Source of the DNA: Ampullaceana balthica
Taxonomy: Eukaryota; Mollusca; Gastropoda; Lymnaeidae
Direction: 5' to 3'
Length of the DNA stretch: 64,000 nt
Assembly: GCA_944989445.1 (NCBI GenBank)
Contig: CALYLW010000017.1
Span: 2,118,001-2,182,000 of the forward strand
Part shown: piece after piece, positions 44,127 through 56,764 of the stretch
Layout: every line of letters starts with the position of its first letter
Numbering within the stretch: the stretch's first letter is position 1
Program-made: the position numbers and the translations under genes
The notes under the pieces: model-generated
The model's input: the letters and a program-made list of their open reading frames with translations, nothing else
What the model was told of the DNA's origin: nothing
The model's database searches: none

Positions 44127-46266
44127 TTCAGTCGTGAAGGGGTGACACCATAAGCTACCGCCCCGGGTGACACCAACCATAGTGACGCCTCTGGACCCAA
44201 CCACACGCTTTAAATACGAAGCGTACTTCACTACCATGGATACACTTGTAACACAAATAGATGATCGATTTATGACTTTTGGAGCACAGTTACTTATTTC
44301 TATTGTATTGATCCATCACAAATATCGGAAGAAAATAAAGATTCTTTTCAAAATGTATGCAAATTTACAAACACGACATTAACCTTGGAGAAGCAATCGT
44401 AGAATATGATACCTTCAAAGATTTGTATGTAGTAGTATGTTTATCACCATCTAGTGAACTACAGCTTAAAAAGGTTCCGCCATTCTTGACTGAAAAACAA
44501 ATGGCATCAGGTCTCCCTAATTTTTCAATACTTTATAAAATTTTCCTGACTCTTCCTGTTAGCAGTGCTACTGCTGAAAGAAGTTTCAGTAGATTGAAAC
44601 TCATCAAAAATTATTTGCGCTCAACAATGACAAACAAACGTCTGTCTGGATTGGCATTAATTTCAATTGAACGTGATCTAGGTTCAATGAAATCACGTAG
44701 AAAGCAATTTATATAGGGATCAGGGCTCTATCTTATCTTATCTGTTACAGAAGAATATTGCGTCTTATGCTTATCCATGGTTTGTGTTTAGTCCTGCATT
44801 CTTATTAGAGTTTTAAATTTTTATTTAAGGAACTTAAAATCATTGTTTGTGTAAAGTTCTTTGATTTTCCCAAAGTTTGATACTCAAACTTCCAGTGATA
44901 AATAATGTTTTCTTAAATTCTGAAATTGTTTAGTTAATTTATAAGTATAATATTATTATTGGCACTCTTTGTGTGTATGTTACTAATTCTGACCAATCCG
45001 CTCCACCAAAGTCTTTGTGATTTTCATTATTTGTAGCATTAGATTACCATGTCTTAAACTGAACTATTTTGCCAGCTAAAATTCTCATTTCATTCTTTCA
45101 GATAGAAAACTATTACAAGAACTAAAAACAGTAGCTCTTAAAATTTTATTAGTAAAATAAGTTGTTCTCTTTGGAACTAAGTTAATAATTTACTGTCATC
45201 ATTTTTATCCTACATATGATATATGCATATAATATGTATATGACAAATGATTTCTTTAATTGCATTTTACCTAGGTCTTTTATTGATTATTAACATTTTT
45301 AAAAATACATTATATTTTGTTTGCATTTGAGACCTATTACTCTCCTGAATATAAAGTAATTGTTTGTTTATTGAAGAGATTCATTGCAATGGTTTTATGT
45401 AAACAAAAATGAATATTAAATAATGTACTTTGAATGATCAAAGCAGCATTTATTATTTAACACTTAGCTATTTGTTTGAGTTACTGTCACTGCTATTTAT
45501 GGCAGGTTGAACAAACTGATGAGTCATCTTGCAGATAGTACAACAAACTATTGGAGGCCTATAACAAATTTAATCAAATTCTACCTCATTATCAAAACAT
45601 TTTAGATGTTTTGTTTAGTCCAAAGGCTATAATTATACAGAGTTTTCTATGTTAAAGTCTGCTAGGATATTCAGCAATTGAAAGTGAACACAACGGACTA
45701 TGAGAAATTTAGATTTTATCACAACTAAGAGCTCCCAAATTAACTACCATTTTCATAAATACTATTGATTAACCATATCTACTTAAGACTAGATGTTGTT
45801 TTTTTTGTCTAGCAAGTTGCCACAGGGCAACTCTGAAAATGTATGCAACATAAACAACATACCTTAGATTTCATATTTGCAGCAGTCTCTTAAGATGAAA
45901 AAGTAAGTCTCACATTTAAAGTGAGCAGAAATGTTTTTTTCAACATAAAATATAGCAATAAGAGTGAATCTCATATCAAATTTCGAATCTTCATTGCAGA
46001 ACCAGCAATTTAGACAAATGAATTTTATTTCAGCACCTACAAATATTTGCACTAGGTGAATGAATAAAAAAAAATTTTGCGGCGCCCCCTGAAATTCTCC
46101 TGGCCCCCCCCACGCAGACAAACCTAAATCCGCCACTGGTACAATATATATATATATTAAAGTTGTTTTGGATAAATGAATTCGTCAGTGAATTATTGTG
46201 CACAAGATTAATTACTGTGAGAACGCCTACATAAAAAGAGTTACAAAGTAACATCGTTACAGGGAT

Positions 46267-46604
46267 GTCTTCTTAACAAATCTTGTCATTTTATTTCGCA
46301 GACTAAGAATGTTCCCTAGACTTGTCATCCTATCAATATGTATCTTGAACATTTGAACATGGACGTATGTTAAATGAGATGAAATGTTCGAGGCTGTATG
46401 CTGTAGACAAACCCTGTCAGCCATTAGGCAGCCGCCAAGTCCCCGGAAAAAAATTCGCGTGGCTTGAATAGAATGTAAATAAACAACCTTACAACGAATG
46501 GCTGTTAAAATATTAACTGGGCTATATTAGAGAGGGCAATAAAAGAAATAATAAATAAAGGGGACGGTGGAACTGCAAAGAGACTTGATTTACGACTTGG
46601 GCCA
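46267..46604. other. Non-coding stretch right of the LTR element
   Basis: No gene or clear repeat. It is the continuation of the locus into which the retrotransposon inserted. Confidence 0.4.
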
Positions 46605-46920
46605 TGAAAAATACTGATATTAACTATAGTATCATACCAGCCATGAAAACTACTGATATTAACTACATTATCATACAACCCCATAAAAACTACTACTATT
46701 AAACACATTGTTATACAAACCATAAAAACTACTAATATTAACCACATTATCATTCCACCCATGAAAATACTAACATTAACTATAATATCATACCACCCAT
46801 GACAACTACTACTAAGTATATCATCATACCAGCCATGAAAACTACTAATATTAACTATATATTATCATACCAGCAATGAAAACTACTAATATTAACTATA
46901 TTATCATACCAGCCATTTCA
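46605..46920. repeat. Minisatellite, about 39-bp unit, 8 copies
   Basis: Words CATGAAAACTACTAATATTA, ACTATATTATCATACCAGC recur with drift. AT-rich. Confidence 0.85.
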
Positions 46921-47709
46921 GCAATTTAAGCTGTATTTTCCGAAGAACCACTGTACACCATCGAAATATAAAATGTGTTCCTGACATATAAAATATATTG
47001 TGATATAACCGTTTCTTCACCTTCAGGTCTTCAAATGTATTGGGGTCATTCTATGTTCTCATATTTTTAACAAATTGTAAAGAACTAGGGAAAAACCCCT
47101 GGTTCCAATCTGTCCATACATTTTATATACCGGTAATTCTTTTTTTTTAAAAATACATTACATGCCAGGATTATTGACATAATAAGCTGGAATTATTGCC
47201 ATTATTTGCTGGAAGGATTGACCGGCATTACAGTGGTAAGAAGTTTACATAATGTAGCATCAACATACATTTGACCCGAGCGTTTAACCAGCTTGTCCCT
47301 TTGACTGCACAAAAGGCTCCACTTGTAAAACACGAGATTTTAAAGAACATTTTTGTAAGTCTCTGCGGTGTTTTTTTCATAATGATGACCTCATTCAGCT
47401 TGTAGGGGGAAAAAAAACATTTTAATTTTTAGTGTATGCATAAACCGTTTAAGTCAACTTCAAAGACCGTAACAACCTGAGTTTTTCTCGTACGTAAGTG
47501 GAAGCCGATCCAACGATTGACTACACTCTATATTGATTAGGAGGGAGTCAACAAGAGGGCGGAAAAAGAGGAAGAGAGAAAAGGAGATTGTGGGTGTGAC
47601 GGCGAAGAGATATATTTCTTATCGATCCATGCAAAACGGTTTTAAAAATAAAATAACTTTAAAAACAATATTTTCCGAAAAGCAAACAAACTGACCTTGT
47701 TGATAAAAT
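46921..47709. other. Non-coding stretch
   Basis: Contains TTATTGACATAATAAGCTGG-type short repeats near 47170-47215. No gene is seen. Confidence 0.4.
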
Positions 47710-48136
47710 ACAAACAGCCTCAAAGGCGATATGTTATTTTAAGCACAGACAAGTTGTAGATTCAAATAGACTCAAAGGCGAGGTGTTATTTTTAGCACAG
47801 ACAAGTTGTAAATTCAAATAGCCTCAAGGGCGAGATGTTATTTTCAGCACAGACAAGTTGTAAATTCAAATAGCCTCAAAGGCGAGATGTTATTTTCAGC
47901 ACAGACAAGTTGTAAATTCAAATAGCCTCAAAGGCGAGATGTTAGTTTTAGCACAGACAAGTTGTAAATTCGAATATCCTTAAATGCGGGATTTTATTCT
48001 AACCATAGTCAAGTTGGAAATTCAAATAGCCTCATAGATGATATTCTTAGCACAGACAAGCTCGAAATTCAAATTCAAATAGCTTCAAATGCGAGATGTT
48101 ATTGTTCGCAAAGACAAGTTGTAAATTCAAAGATTT
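47710..48136. repeat. Minisatellite, 52-bp unit, about 8 copies
   Basis: The unit has CAAATAGCCTCAAAGGCGAG, ATGTTATTTT and AGCACAGACAAGTTGTAAAT. Units become more divergent towards the right end. Confidence 0.9.
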
Positions 48137-49868
48137 AAATGCCTCTAACTCCGCGCCCGTCAAGAGACTTGCTCACATATCCGCTTTATTACAAATCTCT
48201 GAGACTAATCTCTTCAATGCGCTTCACATTTTTCTGCCGTCTTTTGTTCTTGAACACTAAGCCCGTCCAAGACATTTTCGCTCGTATTGTAATGTGTGTG
48301 TTTTTAACTACCCCTATTACAAAACACAAAAGAAAACACATAGAGTTGAAATATCTTTTTTAATTAAAAAAATGTAAGGAGTGGGGAAAATGAATACAAT
48401 ATATTTTCTTAAAAGACGCAATTCCCTTGAAACGAGTAAAATCCCCGTTAATATTGTTAAAAGCAAAACGTCTTTATCTTCGCACAAGCCTTTCAATCAC
48501 TTCACAGGGAGGACAAACCACACACACACAAAATCTCCATAGAGCGGACTGCTGAAACTCTGCGAGTTCTAATCGGATTAAAACAGCTGTGACTGTGGGT
48601 GCCGTCAGATGGCACCACCGGCACTCTGGGCAGCTGGGGGGTGCTACAGTTGACGCTGGTCGATAGGGCCGCTGTTCCCCGGATGGCTGGCATGGTTTTG
48701 GTGAGAACAGATCTTATTTATATGTTGAACTGGGGTCTATGAGTGAAGCCTACACTGCACTCTGTGATTGTGGGAGAGGGGGAGGGGGGAGAGAGTGAGA
48801 GCTCTACGTGGAGTGCTGGAGAGAAGCTAGTATGTCTTTCACTATTCTGGATCTTTTATAATACGGCACTTAGCTGTTGTTGTTTTTTTGTGGTTTTTTT
48901 AAACTTTCCTAAACTTTCACAGATAAAAAATCGAACAGACGAACAAACTAACAATCAAACAACAAAATAAACCAATTAAACGATCCACTTTTCTTTTGGC
49001 AAGTTCTTCCTCAATTATGCACAAGACTGTTGACGACGACATGTTTAAAGGTACAAACAATAGTTATGGATACACAGAACCTATTCCCACAACTAATAAC
49101 AAAATGTGTTTGAAAATCTGAACACTCGTCCAATAAAACGTTTCTTTATTATCTGCACTTTGGACAACTGTTAAGAGCTGTGTCGACGACCAGACGGTGC
49201 GTTGAACAGACTCCAAGGTAAACATTGCAGGATTTATTGTTTCCATTTAACTCTTTAGGTTAGTTAGTCTACCTCGTTTAAAAAAAAACTTCAATACAGC
49301 GCCTTTTGAATTCGTTACTCGCCACATTATCGCGTTAGTCCCACCTGTAGGAACGGTCACAACTCATTTGCCGCAGGTAATCGCCATTGGAATCCGGCCT
49401 ACGCGATAAGGAAAGCGTTGCCAGGCAGGTTTGTTTCTTCTCCTTGGAATATTCGGCGAGAGGACGAGTCTTACAGCCGCCCTACATTTAAGTAGACCAA
49501 CGTACCTAGCACATGGGATAAATTCACTTTATTGCATTTGCAGTTGTTTTTTTTTAAATCACTCCAATCCACACACACAAAAAATGTCGATAAAAGGTCG
49601 AATTGATTAAATAAATGTAGACGAGCGGCTATTATATTAACATGCGAGACATTCTGGAGAGGTGGGAAAGAAATTATTTCTCTTGTCATGGTTAACTATG
49701 CAGCACATGACGAAAAATAAGCCAGTTACAGTCTTAGTTAACAGTGCGATGTATGAACTTGCAGGGGAGAGCAATGCCATTGTTTCCTTAGGCCTGACAG
49801 ACATCCGTAACTAAGTCTTTTAAGACACGGACGACAAAAAAAGGATGAAAGGATGCAACGGCACTCTA
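48137..49868. other. Non-coding stretch
   Basis: Short frames only. A GC-richer patch at 48540-48700 has no recognised exon. G-rich (48770-48800) and T-rich tracts are present. Confidence 0.4.
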
Positions 49869-50352
49869 TTCTAGGGTATATTGTTGGCAGGACATTCTAT
49901 TCTAGGGTATATTGTTGGTAGGACATTCTATTCTAAGGTATATTGTTGGTAGGACATTCTATTCTAGGGTATATTGTTGGTAGGGCATTCTATTCTAAGG
50001 TATATTGTTGGTAGGACATTCTAATTTAGGGTATATTGTTGGTAGGACATTCTATTCTAAGGTATATTGTTGGTAGGACATTCTATTCTAGGGTATATTG
50101 TTGGTAGGACATTCTATTCTAAGGTATATTGTTGGCAGGACATTATATTCTAGGGTATATTGTTGGTAGGACATTCTATTCTAAGGTATATTGTTGGTAG
50201 GACATTCTATTCTAGGGTATTTTGTTGGTAGGGCATTCTATTCTAAGGTATATTGTTGGTAGGACATTCTAATTTAGGGTATATTGTTGGTAGGACATTC
50301 TATTCTAAGGTATATTGTTGGTAGGACATTCTATTCTAGGGTATTCTGTTTG
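49869..50352. repeat. Minisatellite, 31-bp unit, about 16 copies, alternating variants
   Basis: The unit is ATTCTATTCTARGGTATATT plus GTTGGTAGGAC. AGGG and AAGG forms alternate, giving a 62-bp dimer, and the rarer ATTCTAATTTAGGG form occurs at about 50020 and 50265, which suggests duplication of a longer block. Confidence 0.93.
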
Positions 50353-51518
50353 CAAGGCACAATATTCTGGTGTGTTCTGTTGGTCATGCTATTCAGCGCC
50401 ACTTTTATTGCTGGATCAGAACAATTTGGGAACATATATTTCTTCAGCCAGAGAAAACGGAGAATTTATATCACAAATATAACAATTTTGATGCTGTGCT
50501 TTTGTTGGTTTGTTTTGTTCAGTACACAGCAGTATTGTATCGGTACTTGTATCATCTTGCTAATAAAAAAATACGGAGCTACACAAAACGATTCGATTCT
50601 TCACACCCCTGAAGCTATCTGTACTTAAAAGATTATGAAGGAGTCGTGTGCCCCACAGATGCCCCCATGCACCCCAGAAACCCTCTTCTGATATGATAAA
50701 TTGGTCTAAATAGTAGTAGGGGAAACGATATTAATTTGAAACCCCAAAGAGCAAATAATTGGCGTGAATTATCGTTCTTTCCCGTATTTGCTCTGTGGTG
50801 GAAACTCGGCGACAACCGCGAGTAGACGGAAAATAAGATGGTCAATAAGACAAACACAATCAGGCTTGAAGACGTTGTACAACATTGGCGGTGATTAGGA
50901 TCACATCCATCCATGCTAAACAAAATCGTTCTACAATTAAAATGTACACGAGATGTGCAGCGAATTACCAGGAGCAATCTCTATGTAGTAATAATATTAG
51001 TTTTACTATTTATGCACTTGTGAAATTATTATTATTTTTTTTTAAGTAGAAAAAAAACAGGAAAATAAACAAAAGGGAAATGTTTTGGACTGTGGTTTAA
51101 AAAGGGTGGGACCGGGCCGAATTTTCTACAACTGAAAGAAAAAATCCTTAACGACTTCACGTGACTAATCTGGTCACTTTCCACGAGACCTAAATTCTAA
51201 GTAGTTCCGTGAGGGGAGACAATCATAAAAAAAGTTCCCAAAAAGCCTCGTCAGGTTGTACCCCTACCCCCACTTTCCCCAAATCACACGGTTGAACACC
51301 GTTGAAGTGGAATGGTGAGGGTCACCACATTTAATACAGGCGGGGTGGGTGTGTGTGTGTGCAGAGTTTGGTGATGTCGGTTTGTTTATAGTATTCAGTG
51401 GTGCCACTGGTAAGATGGGAATAACGGTTGGTGCCGTTTTTGTGGTCAGAGATGGTCTTGCCGTCAACAGTGGTATCACTGGAAGCCGCCTGTGTGACAT
51501 GAAAGGCTTGGTGCTGCA
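50353..51518. other. Non-coding stretch
   Basis: Minus frame 50633-50977 has a hydrophobic run but no family signature and no start context that I trust. No gene is called. Confidence 0.35.
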
Positions 51519-51812
51519 GATGTGGGCCCCCAGCTTGGTGCCGCAGGTGTGGGCCCCCAGCTTGGTGATGCAGATCTGGGCCCCAAGCTTGGTGATGCAG
51601 ATGTGGGCCCCCAGCTTGGTGCCGCAGGTGTGGGCCCCCAGCTTGGTGATGCAGATCTGGGCCCCAAGCTTGGTGATGCAGATGTGGGCCCCCAGCTTGG
51701 TGCTGAATATGTGGGCCCCCAGCTTGGTGCTGAATATGTGGGCCCCCAGCTTGGTGCTGAATATGTGGGCCCCCAGCTTGGTGCTGCAGATGTGGGCCCC
51801 CAGCTTGGCGTG
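51519..51812. repeat. GC-rich minisatellite, 27-bp unit, 11 copies, open in several frames
   Basis: The unit is GTGGGCCCCCAGCTTGGTGC plus TGAATAT or variants. Because 27 is a multiple of 3, frames stay open on both strands: 51264-52022 minus (252 codons, KLGAHICST repeats), 51476-51856 minus (APSWGPTS repeats), 51349-51879 plus and 51522-52067 plus. The minus frame is flanked by GC-rich sequence with coding-like composition (AEAEDASREATTEEH, near 51800-51850), so a repeat-bearing exon is possible but unproven. Confidence 0.85.
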
Positions 51813-54742
51813 TTCCTCGGTGGTCGCCTCGCGACTTGCGTCCTCGGCTTCAGCACGAACCACCCCGAGCACGGGTTGAGAACCCATGAGATGCTTCTGC
51901 TCCGAGGTGTGCGGGATCGTGGTCAACAGATGGCGGCGACAGCAACACTGATAGAGGGGGATGGAAGTCTCCCAGATTTCTTGCATCACTACTTTACTGA
52001 TGATACCATCCAGACAAAACATTCATGGCCTGAAGTTGGGCGTAACACGCACAGACATGAGAAATGACGTTATCTAGTCAGAATTTACCGACTGTTCATA
52101 GATTATCATTTTTATTACAACGATTCATCTTTCGACTAATAAATCTATCTCTGTGATACCCATCAATAACGCTGATATTGGAGTAAATGTGTCACATTTG
52201 TGACTTTTGTTCTTCCGTGGCTTCACTTTTTTATTATTATCGTCTTTTCTTTGTCTTATAGTGAAATAATAGACTTTTTTTTAGAGTTGGGGTGAGCTTA
52301 CCAGAACTTTCTCGTATTTTCGTATATAACAGATAGAGTTTATGGTGCTTTATGAGAATACGATATGAAAATATGAAGTTCTGACCTGAAGGTTTTAAGA
52401 AACCGGAAGTACAATAAAGTACCACTTCCGGTCACCGGAAATCGCTCAAAAGATGTTAGAAACCTACATCAAAGACCTAACACTTTAAGAAGAAATTTCG
52501 TCCAGCTCACTGAAACGGTAATCAAGCTACCGAGTTCACACAGATACACACACACACATATATTTAGAGACAAGAATGCAAAACTAGGTTTTTCCGACTC
52601 AGGAATGTGTAAAACGATTTTTTTGTTGCACAATTACAATACTTCCCCGCTTTACTCATAAACGATAAAGTAAAAACTATTGCTATGAGCTGTACCCAAC
52701 ATACCGTTCAACTATACCAGTCATTGCACCGTTTTAGGCCATGTAACTTACACAATGAAGCGCTGTACTTTGTGCCGTACCTAACTTCGAGTTGTGAGTT
52801 GAGATGACATTAAATACGATAAAGCCTACGACACAAACCATCAAGGACCAGGCCTCTAAATGTCGTCTGCCCAAATGTCGTCTTTCTGGCTGTCTAAATG
52901 TCATCTAGATGTGCCAATAATTAAATACGTTTACGGTAAGTGGCTCCAGCACAAACGTAAAACTTTTGTTACACAGTAACCCGATCGCACGCTTACAAAA
53001 AAAAAGGGGGGGATGCTTAAAAAAACTGTATGCGGAGTCAAATATTTTATTGCACACATGTATTTATTGTGCAGGAATATGCTTCATATATAAACTATTA
53101 CAGTACACCATCTGTGTTAAAAATTATGCGAATAAAAACAATGCTCCTCCCACCCCGACCAATTAGGAGATCCCCTGTTTCTAGATTGAAACCCAATTAT
53201 ATTTTATTTTTGATACTCAACAACCGACCAGCTTCACACTAACTTTAGTTCGGCCTACGCGCATGTAATTTCAGGAGATTTGTTTAATGGTTGGAAAAAC
53301 AGTTTGATTGGGATTTGAAATTGTCTCGCCGAGCCAAGTTTTTACTTTTGGTATTTCCCTTCAAGTCCACAAAGGTCAACATCCGACTAATATAGGTTGA
53401 GGTTGCCAGTGTGGCGACAAAAATATGGTTAGTTAGAACTCCTAAGCCGCAACTGTTAAAGCCCCTATGCCGCGTGGCTTTCAAGATCGTCACCACCACC
53501 ACCATCACCACCACCAACAACAGGAAACAACTGATGCTATAAGGAATTTGAAAACGCCCTGTCATTTAAATAAAAAAAAATTTTTAAAAACCCACAATGT
53601 ATGTGTGTGTATTTTTCGGACCCTCTCCCTTTTCTTAAAATAAAACGACAAGACACATGTTAAGTTATCTAAGACACCGCCACAACAACGGCCATGAACT
53701 TGCCTCATTGATGATTTTTAAAATATTTTTTAAAACTATTTTATTAGGGTATCAAAATCTGGCCAACAGACAGATAAAACAATGTAGGAAAATACGCGGT
53801 GAGGTGGGGGCAGGAGGGGGGAGGCAAATCCAGGGTAATAAGATTGATGTCCGGCGTCTGTCCCTTCACATTTCTGGCATCATGGTCAAATCAAGACAGA
53901 AATAAGTCGACTTTATTTCCAGCGATGTCTTGGTGAAGCTTCAACATACTTCGAACGGACAAGTCAGTTTTAAGTGCGCAGTTTTACTAATAATAAAAAA
54001 AAATTTTTTCTTAAGATTAAATAGCCACCCGAGTTCTTGGACGCGGGAGGAAATCCCTTGTTATGGATCGCTGATGTACCTCGTCATTCAGGACTTAGTA
54101 ACTATTGATATGTGATATGGCCATGGTTGCGTGAGCGACTGTTCGGGTGTTAAACTAAGCTAGATGTCATGGACACATTCGGGCACTTTGTTGTGGTCAA
54201 GGTCACTGGTGTGCAGTCGATAATAAGTTTTAATAAAAAACAGAGTGGCTCTCGCTCTAACCTTCAGCGTTAACAACTGCCACGATACTTTGACAGACCA
54301 AAATCGAACCTGACCATCAAGCTATTCTGAAGGCTCCGTGCTGGTAATAAACGCACCCCGACCTGCTGTCCTTCCTGCGGTGACTCCGCTTATTTCCGCC
54401 CCACTGAGACAACCCCCCCCCCTATCCTTCACACTCTTGTCTATTTGAGTGTGACGTGTCAATAGTGATACAACGACTAAACCGCTCTTCGAATGCCACG
54501 TGACAGGTTTGTCAACTTCCTGGGGGACCTCCTTGACAACATAACGCCCCGGTGCCGGCTTGAGTTTTTTCATCGCCTGTCACCGTTTGACCAACTCTTT
54601 TCTCTGATCCCATCAACGATGATTAAACCACTCCCCCCCACACACACACACCGTGACGGCAACCCCACACTATCGACTGGTCCCAGGCCCAATACCTATA
54701 TGAGGAGACCGATGCCGATTAGTGGTATAGTCTGGCATCGAT
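51813..54742. other. Non-coding stretch
   Basis: A hairpin-like ACCGGAAGT...ACTTCCGGT lies at about 52401-52433. AATGTCGTC/AATGTCATCT words repeat near 52860-52910. A run of CACCAC triplets lies near 53492-53515. No gene is recognised. Confidence 0.4.
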
Positions 54743-54850
54743 TCAGTGCCTGGGTTTTAACGCCAGTGCCTGGGTTTTAACGCCGGTGCCTGGGTTTTAA
54801 CGCCGGTGCCTGGGTTATAACGCCAGTGCCTGGGTTTTAACGCCTGTGCC
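54743..54850. repeat. Minisatellite, 20-bp unit, 5-6 copies
   Basis: GTGCCTGGGTTTTAACGCCR repeated. Degenerate descendants (GTGCCCCAGTTTTTACTCC and similar) continue to about 54985. Confidence 0.9.
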
Positions 54851-55013
54851 TGCGCTTAATAAACTCCGGTCCCTATAAGATACAACCCCAGTGCCCCAGT
54901 TTTTACTCCGGTGGCTCAAATGTAACTACGGTGTCTCAGCTTTAACTCCCGTGCCTTAGCCTTAGGTTTTACTCCGTATAGAGATGGGCTAACAAAAAGG
55001 GGGACCATCCACT

Positions 55014-55305
55014 GTAAGCGACGACTTACGTTCATTGATGAATGGGTGTATGTTCTGCGGGCATCCACCGTAGGTCAGAACTTAAGTTCAGTGACGATTG
55101 GGTGTATGCTCTGCGGGCATCCACCGTAGGTCAGAACTTAAGTTCAGTGACGATTGGGTGTATGTTCTGCTGGCATACACCGTAAGCCAGAACTTACGTT
55201 CAGTAATTAATACTTGTATGTTGAGGGCTTCCATTGTAAGTCATAGCTTCCGTTCAATAATTAACACGTGTATGTTCTGCGGGCACCCACCGTAAGCCAC
55301 AACTC
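55014..55305. repeat. Minisatellite, 56-bp unit, about 5 copies
   Basis: Words TTCAGTGACGATTGGGTGTA, TGTTCTGCGGGCATCCACCG and TAAGTCAGAACTTA recur. The last two units are degenerate. Confidence 0.9.
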
Positions 55306-56764
55306 CCAACTATATTTTTCATTCGAATTTGTGAAAAAAATCATTAAAAAAAAAGAAAAAGTAATTTATGTTGAGAACTAGTCTAATACCAAATACATAA
55401 AACTAAGAGTGCCAATGATCAGATCGGTTTATGTTGTCAAGTGATGTAACCTAATTAAATGCCTCAGGGGCTGAACTCCCACACACAAATCGATTCTAAA
55501 AGTATGGCAATCAATATTATTTATTTTTTTACAACTGGAGGAGCTCCCCCCCCCTTCCCCCATCCCATTTTTCCACTGGTTCCGGTTTTAAATCTTAAAT
55601 TATGCTTAACCCTGGTAAACTCTGTACCATACTTCTCTGCTCATCTGCACTTTTGATATCCTTTCATTTCAGCTTTATTTAACATTCATGTGCACATCAA
55701 ATACCGCTTGATTTCTGCATTATACATGTACCCATAACTCTGCATCGGATACCTCATCATTTCTGCATCAGATACCATTCATTTGTACATCAAAAACCCT
55801 TTGTTTGTACATCAAGCATCCATTTATTTGTACATAACATACCCTTTCATTTGTACATCAGACTCCCATTTATTTTTAAATTAAAAAACCCATTATTTTT
55901 ACTTCAGAAAATCCCCATTTTTAAATTAGATCACCGCTACTTAGATGATAATTCTCATTTTGCACCAAGATAATGCATGCTCACGATTCATCTTTAACAT
56001 AGCAACTGGGGCGACGGAAACTGATATAAGACAGAATTATAATAAAAATATAAAAGCCCCAAGGATGTACGGATGTGGAACGCTGAGGAACGATGTACAA
56101 CAGTCTATAGCAGTTGAAAAATCGTATGGTGATTAGCACAGTAAAAATATGACGTAATTGTTTGATCTTATATTTTAAAATACAAGGTGTGCATCGGTGC
56201 GCAAAATGATTATAAATTAAAGATGCGCTGTAAAAAAATATTATATGACGTAATTGTTTTAGCTCATATTTTAATTTTGGAAAAGGGAACAATTTAAAAA
56301 GAGGATTTGATATGGTGAATTGTAAAATACTTTGTGTACATTCCAGGAAGTTTAATATTTCGTATTTATCAAACAAGGATAAGTTACTTGGGCTTTTGAC
56401 AAAAAAAAACTATTATTAAATAATTTGCGTACGTTTCAGAAATTTTAATATTTCGTATTTATCAAAAATGGACAAGTTAGTTGGGCTTTTGAAAAGGGTT
56501 GACGCCGTAGGCGCCCTTAAAAAAGTGGGCGCCGCAGGCGCCACGGTGCCCCGGCACAATCTAGTGTTCAATAAGGTCGTATTATTTGCTCTATCGAAAA
56601 TGCGTTGGGAGACGTGGGGATAAAAATAACATAAAGGGTTCACAGCCCGACCCTATGGCTATCCAACAAAACCGCAAAGTGAGTCAAAACACAGGTATAA
56701 ATCTCAAGTATTTTATTATGTCAAAAATATTTTTTCGGAGATCATTTTTGTTCTTCCCTTTTAA
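55306..56764. other. Non-coding stretch with degenerate short repeats
   Basis: About 55700-55930 is a diverged 25-bp repeat (CATTTATTTGTACATCAGATACC-like words). 56140-56480 has an imperfect inner duplication around AATATTTCGTATTTATCAAA (about 56355 and 56448). No gene is seen. Confidence 0.45.

Larger units (their letters stand above)
41080..44193 (-). mobile_element. Second hAT element, nested in the first, 3.1 kb
   Basis: The ends CAGTGGCGTCACTAGGG and (reverse complement) CAGAGGCGTCACTATGG are flanked by a perfect 8-bp duplication GACCCAAC (41072-41079, 44194-44201). Subterminal GGGTGACACC repeats occur at both ends. The transposase remnants run on the minus strand. A Tigger-like terminus CAGGTAGTCCTCCGGTTACG occurs at about 41665, and an unidentified GC-rich block at 42290-42720, so further insertions have accumulated. 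Confidence 0.9.
39741..44716 (+). pseudogene. Broken hAT transposase (ZMYM1/DUF4371-like), interrupted twice
   Basis: Recognisable pieces in order: KRCLNTKLLINTKLFVKYRI (near 39800), ERFIGFYTL (about 40045) just before the SINE, AAFAEKILTEL and LCRGQAYSGIKSGLQTQIKK after it (40320-40440), then SRKHAVHAVVGSFYAILATF (40665-40730). The frame is next interrupted by the nested hAT element at 41080-44193. It resumes with RFKYEAYFTTMDTLVTQIDDRF-like sequence and ends with the C-terminal dimerisation domain (LPVSSATAERSFSRLKLIKN near 44550-44610; ending at 44716). Several stops and frame changes add to the insertions, so this is dead. ZMYM1-like hAT transposases share the LCRGQ and SSATAERSFS motifs. 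Confidence 0.85.
39672..46138 (+). mobile_element. hAT element, ZMYM1-like, 6.5 kb, carrying nested elements
   Basis: The ends CAGTGGCGGATTTAG and CTAAATCCGCCACTG are flanked by a perfect 8-bp duplication GTACAATA (39664-39671, 46139-46146). C/G-homopolymer-rich subterminal zones follow. It contains a broken transposase on the plus strand, a tRNA-derived SINE and a second hAT element. The AT-rich stretch 44720-46060 has no gene. It cannot have moved itself in its present state. Confidence 0.92.
33301..46261 (+). mobile_element. Full-length Gmr1-like Ty3/gypsy LTR retrotransposon with a hAT insertion in its 3' LTR
   Basis: Flanked by a perfect 5-bp duplication GGGAT (33296-33300, 46262-46266). 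The 308-bp LTRs begin TGTCACATC and end GTTACA. Without the 6467-bp hAT element and its 8-bp duplication the retroelement is about 6.49 kb. Contents in order: LTR, primer-binding region, long leader, a single gag-pol frame, purine-rich tract, LTR. Pol domains are in the order protease, integrase, reverse transcriptase, RNase H. Among Ty3/gypsy elements that order defines the Gmr1-like group. No env-like frame is present. Confidence 0.93.
39479..46261 (+). repeat. 3' LTR, split by a hAT insertion
   Basis: The left piece 39479-39671 and right piece 46139-46261 overlap by the 8-bp hAT duplication GTACAATA. Rejoined, they match the 5' LTR without a difference that I can see, including the length of the TA tract. 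Confidence 0.93.
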
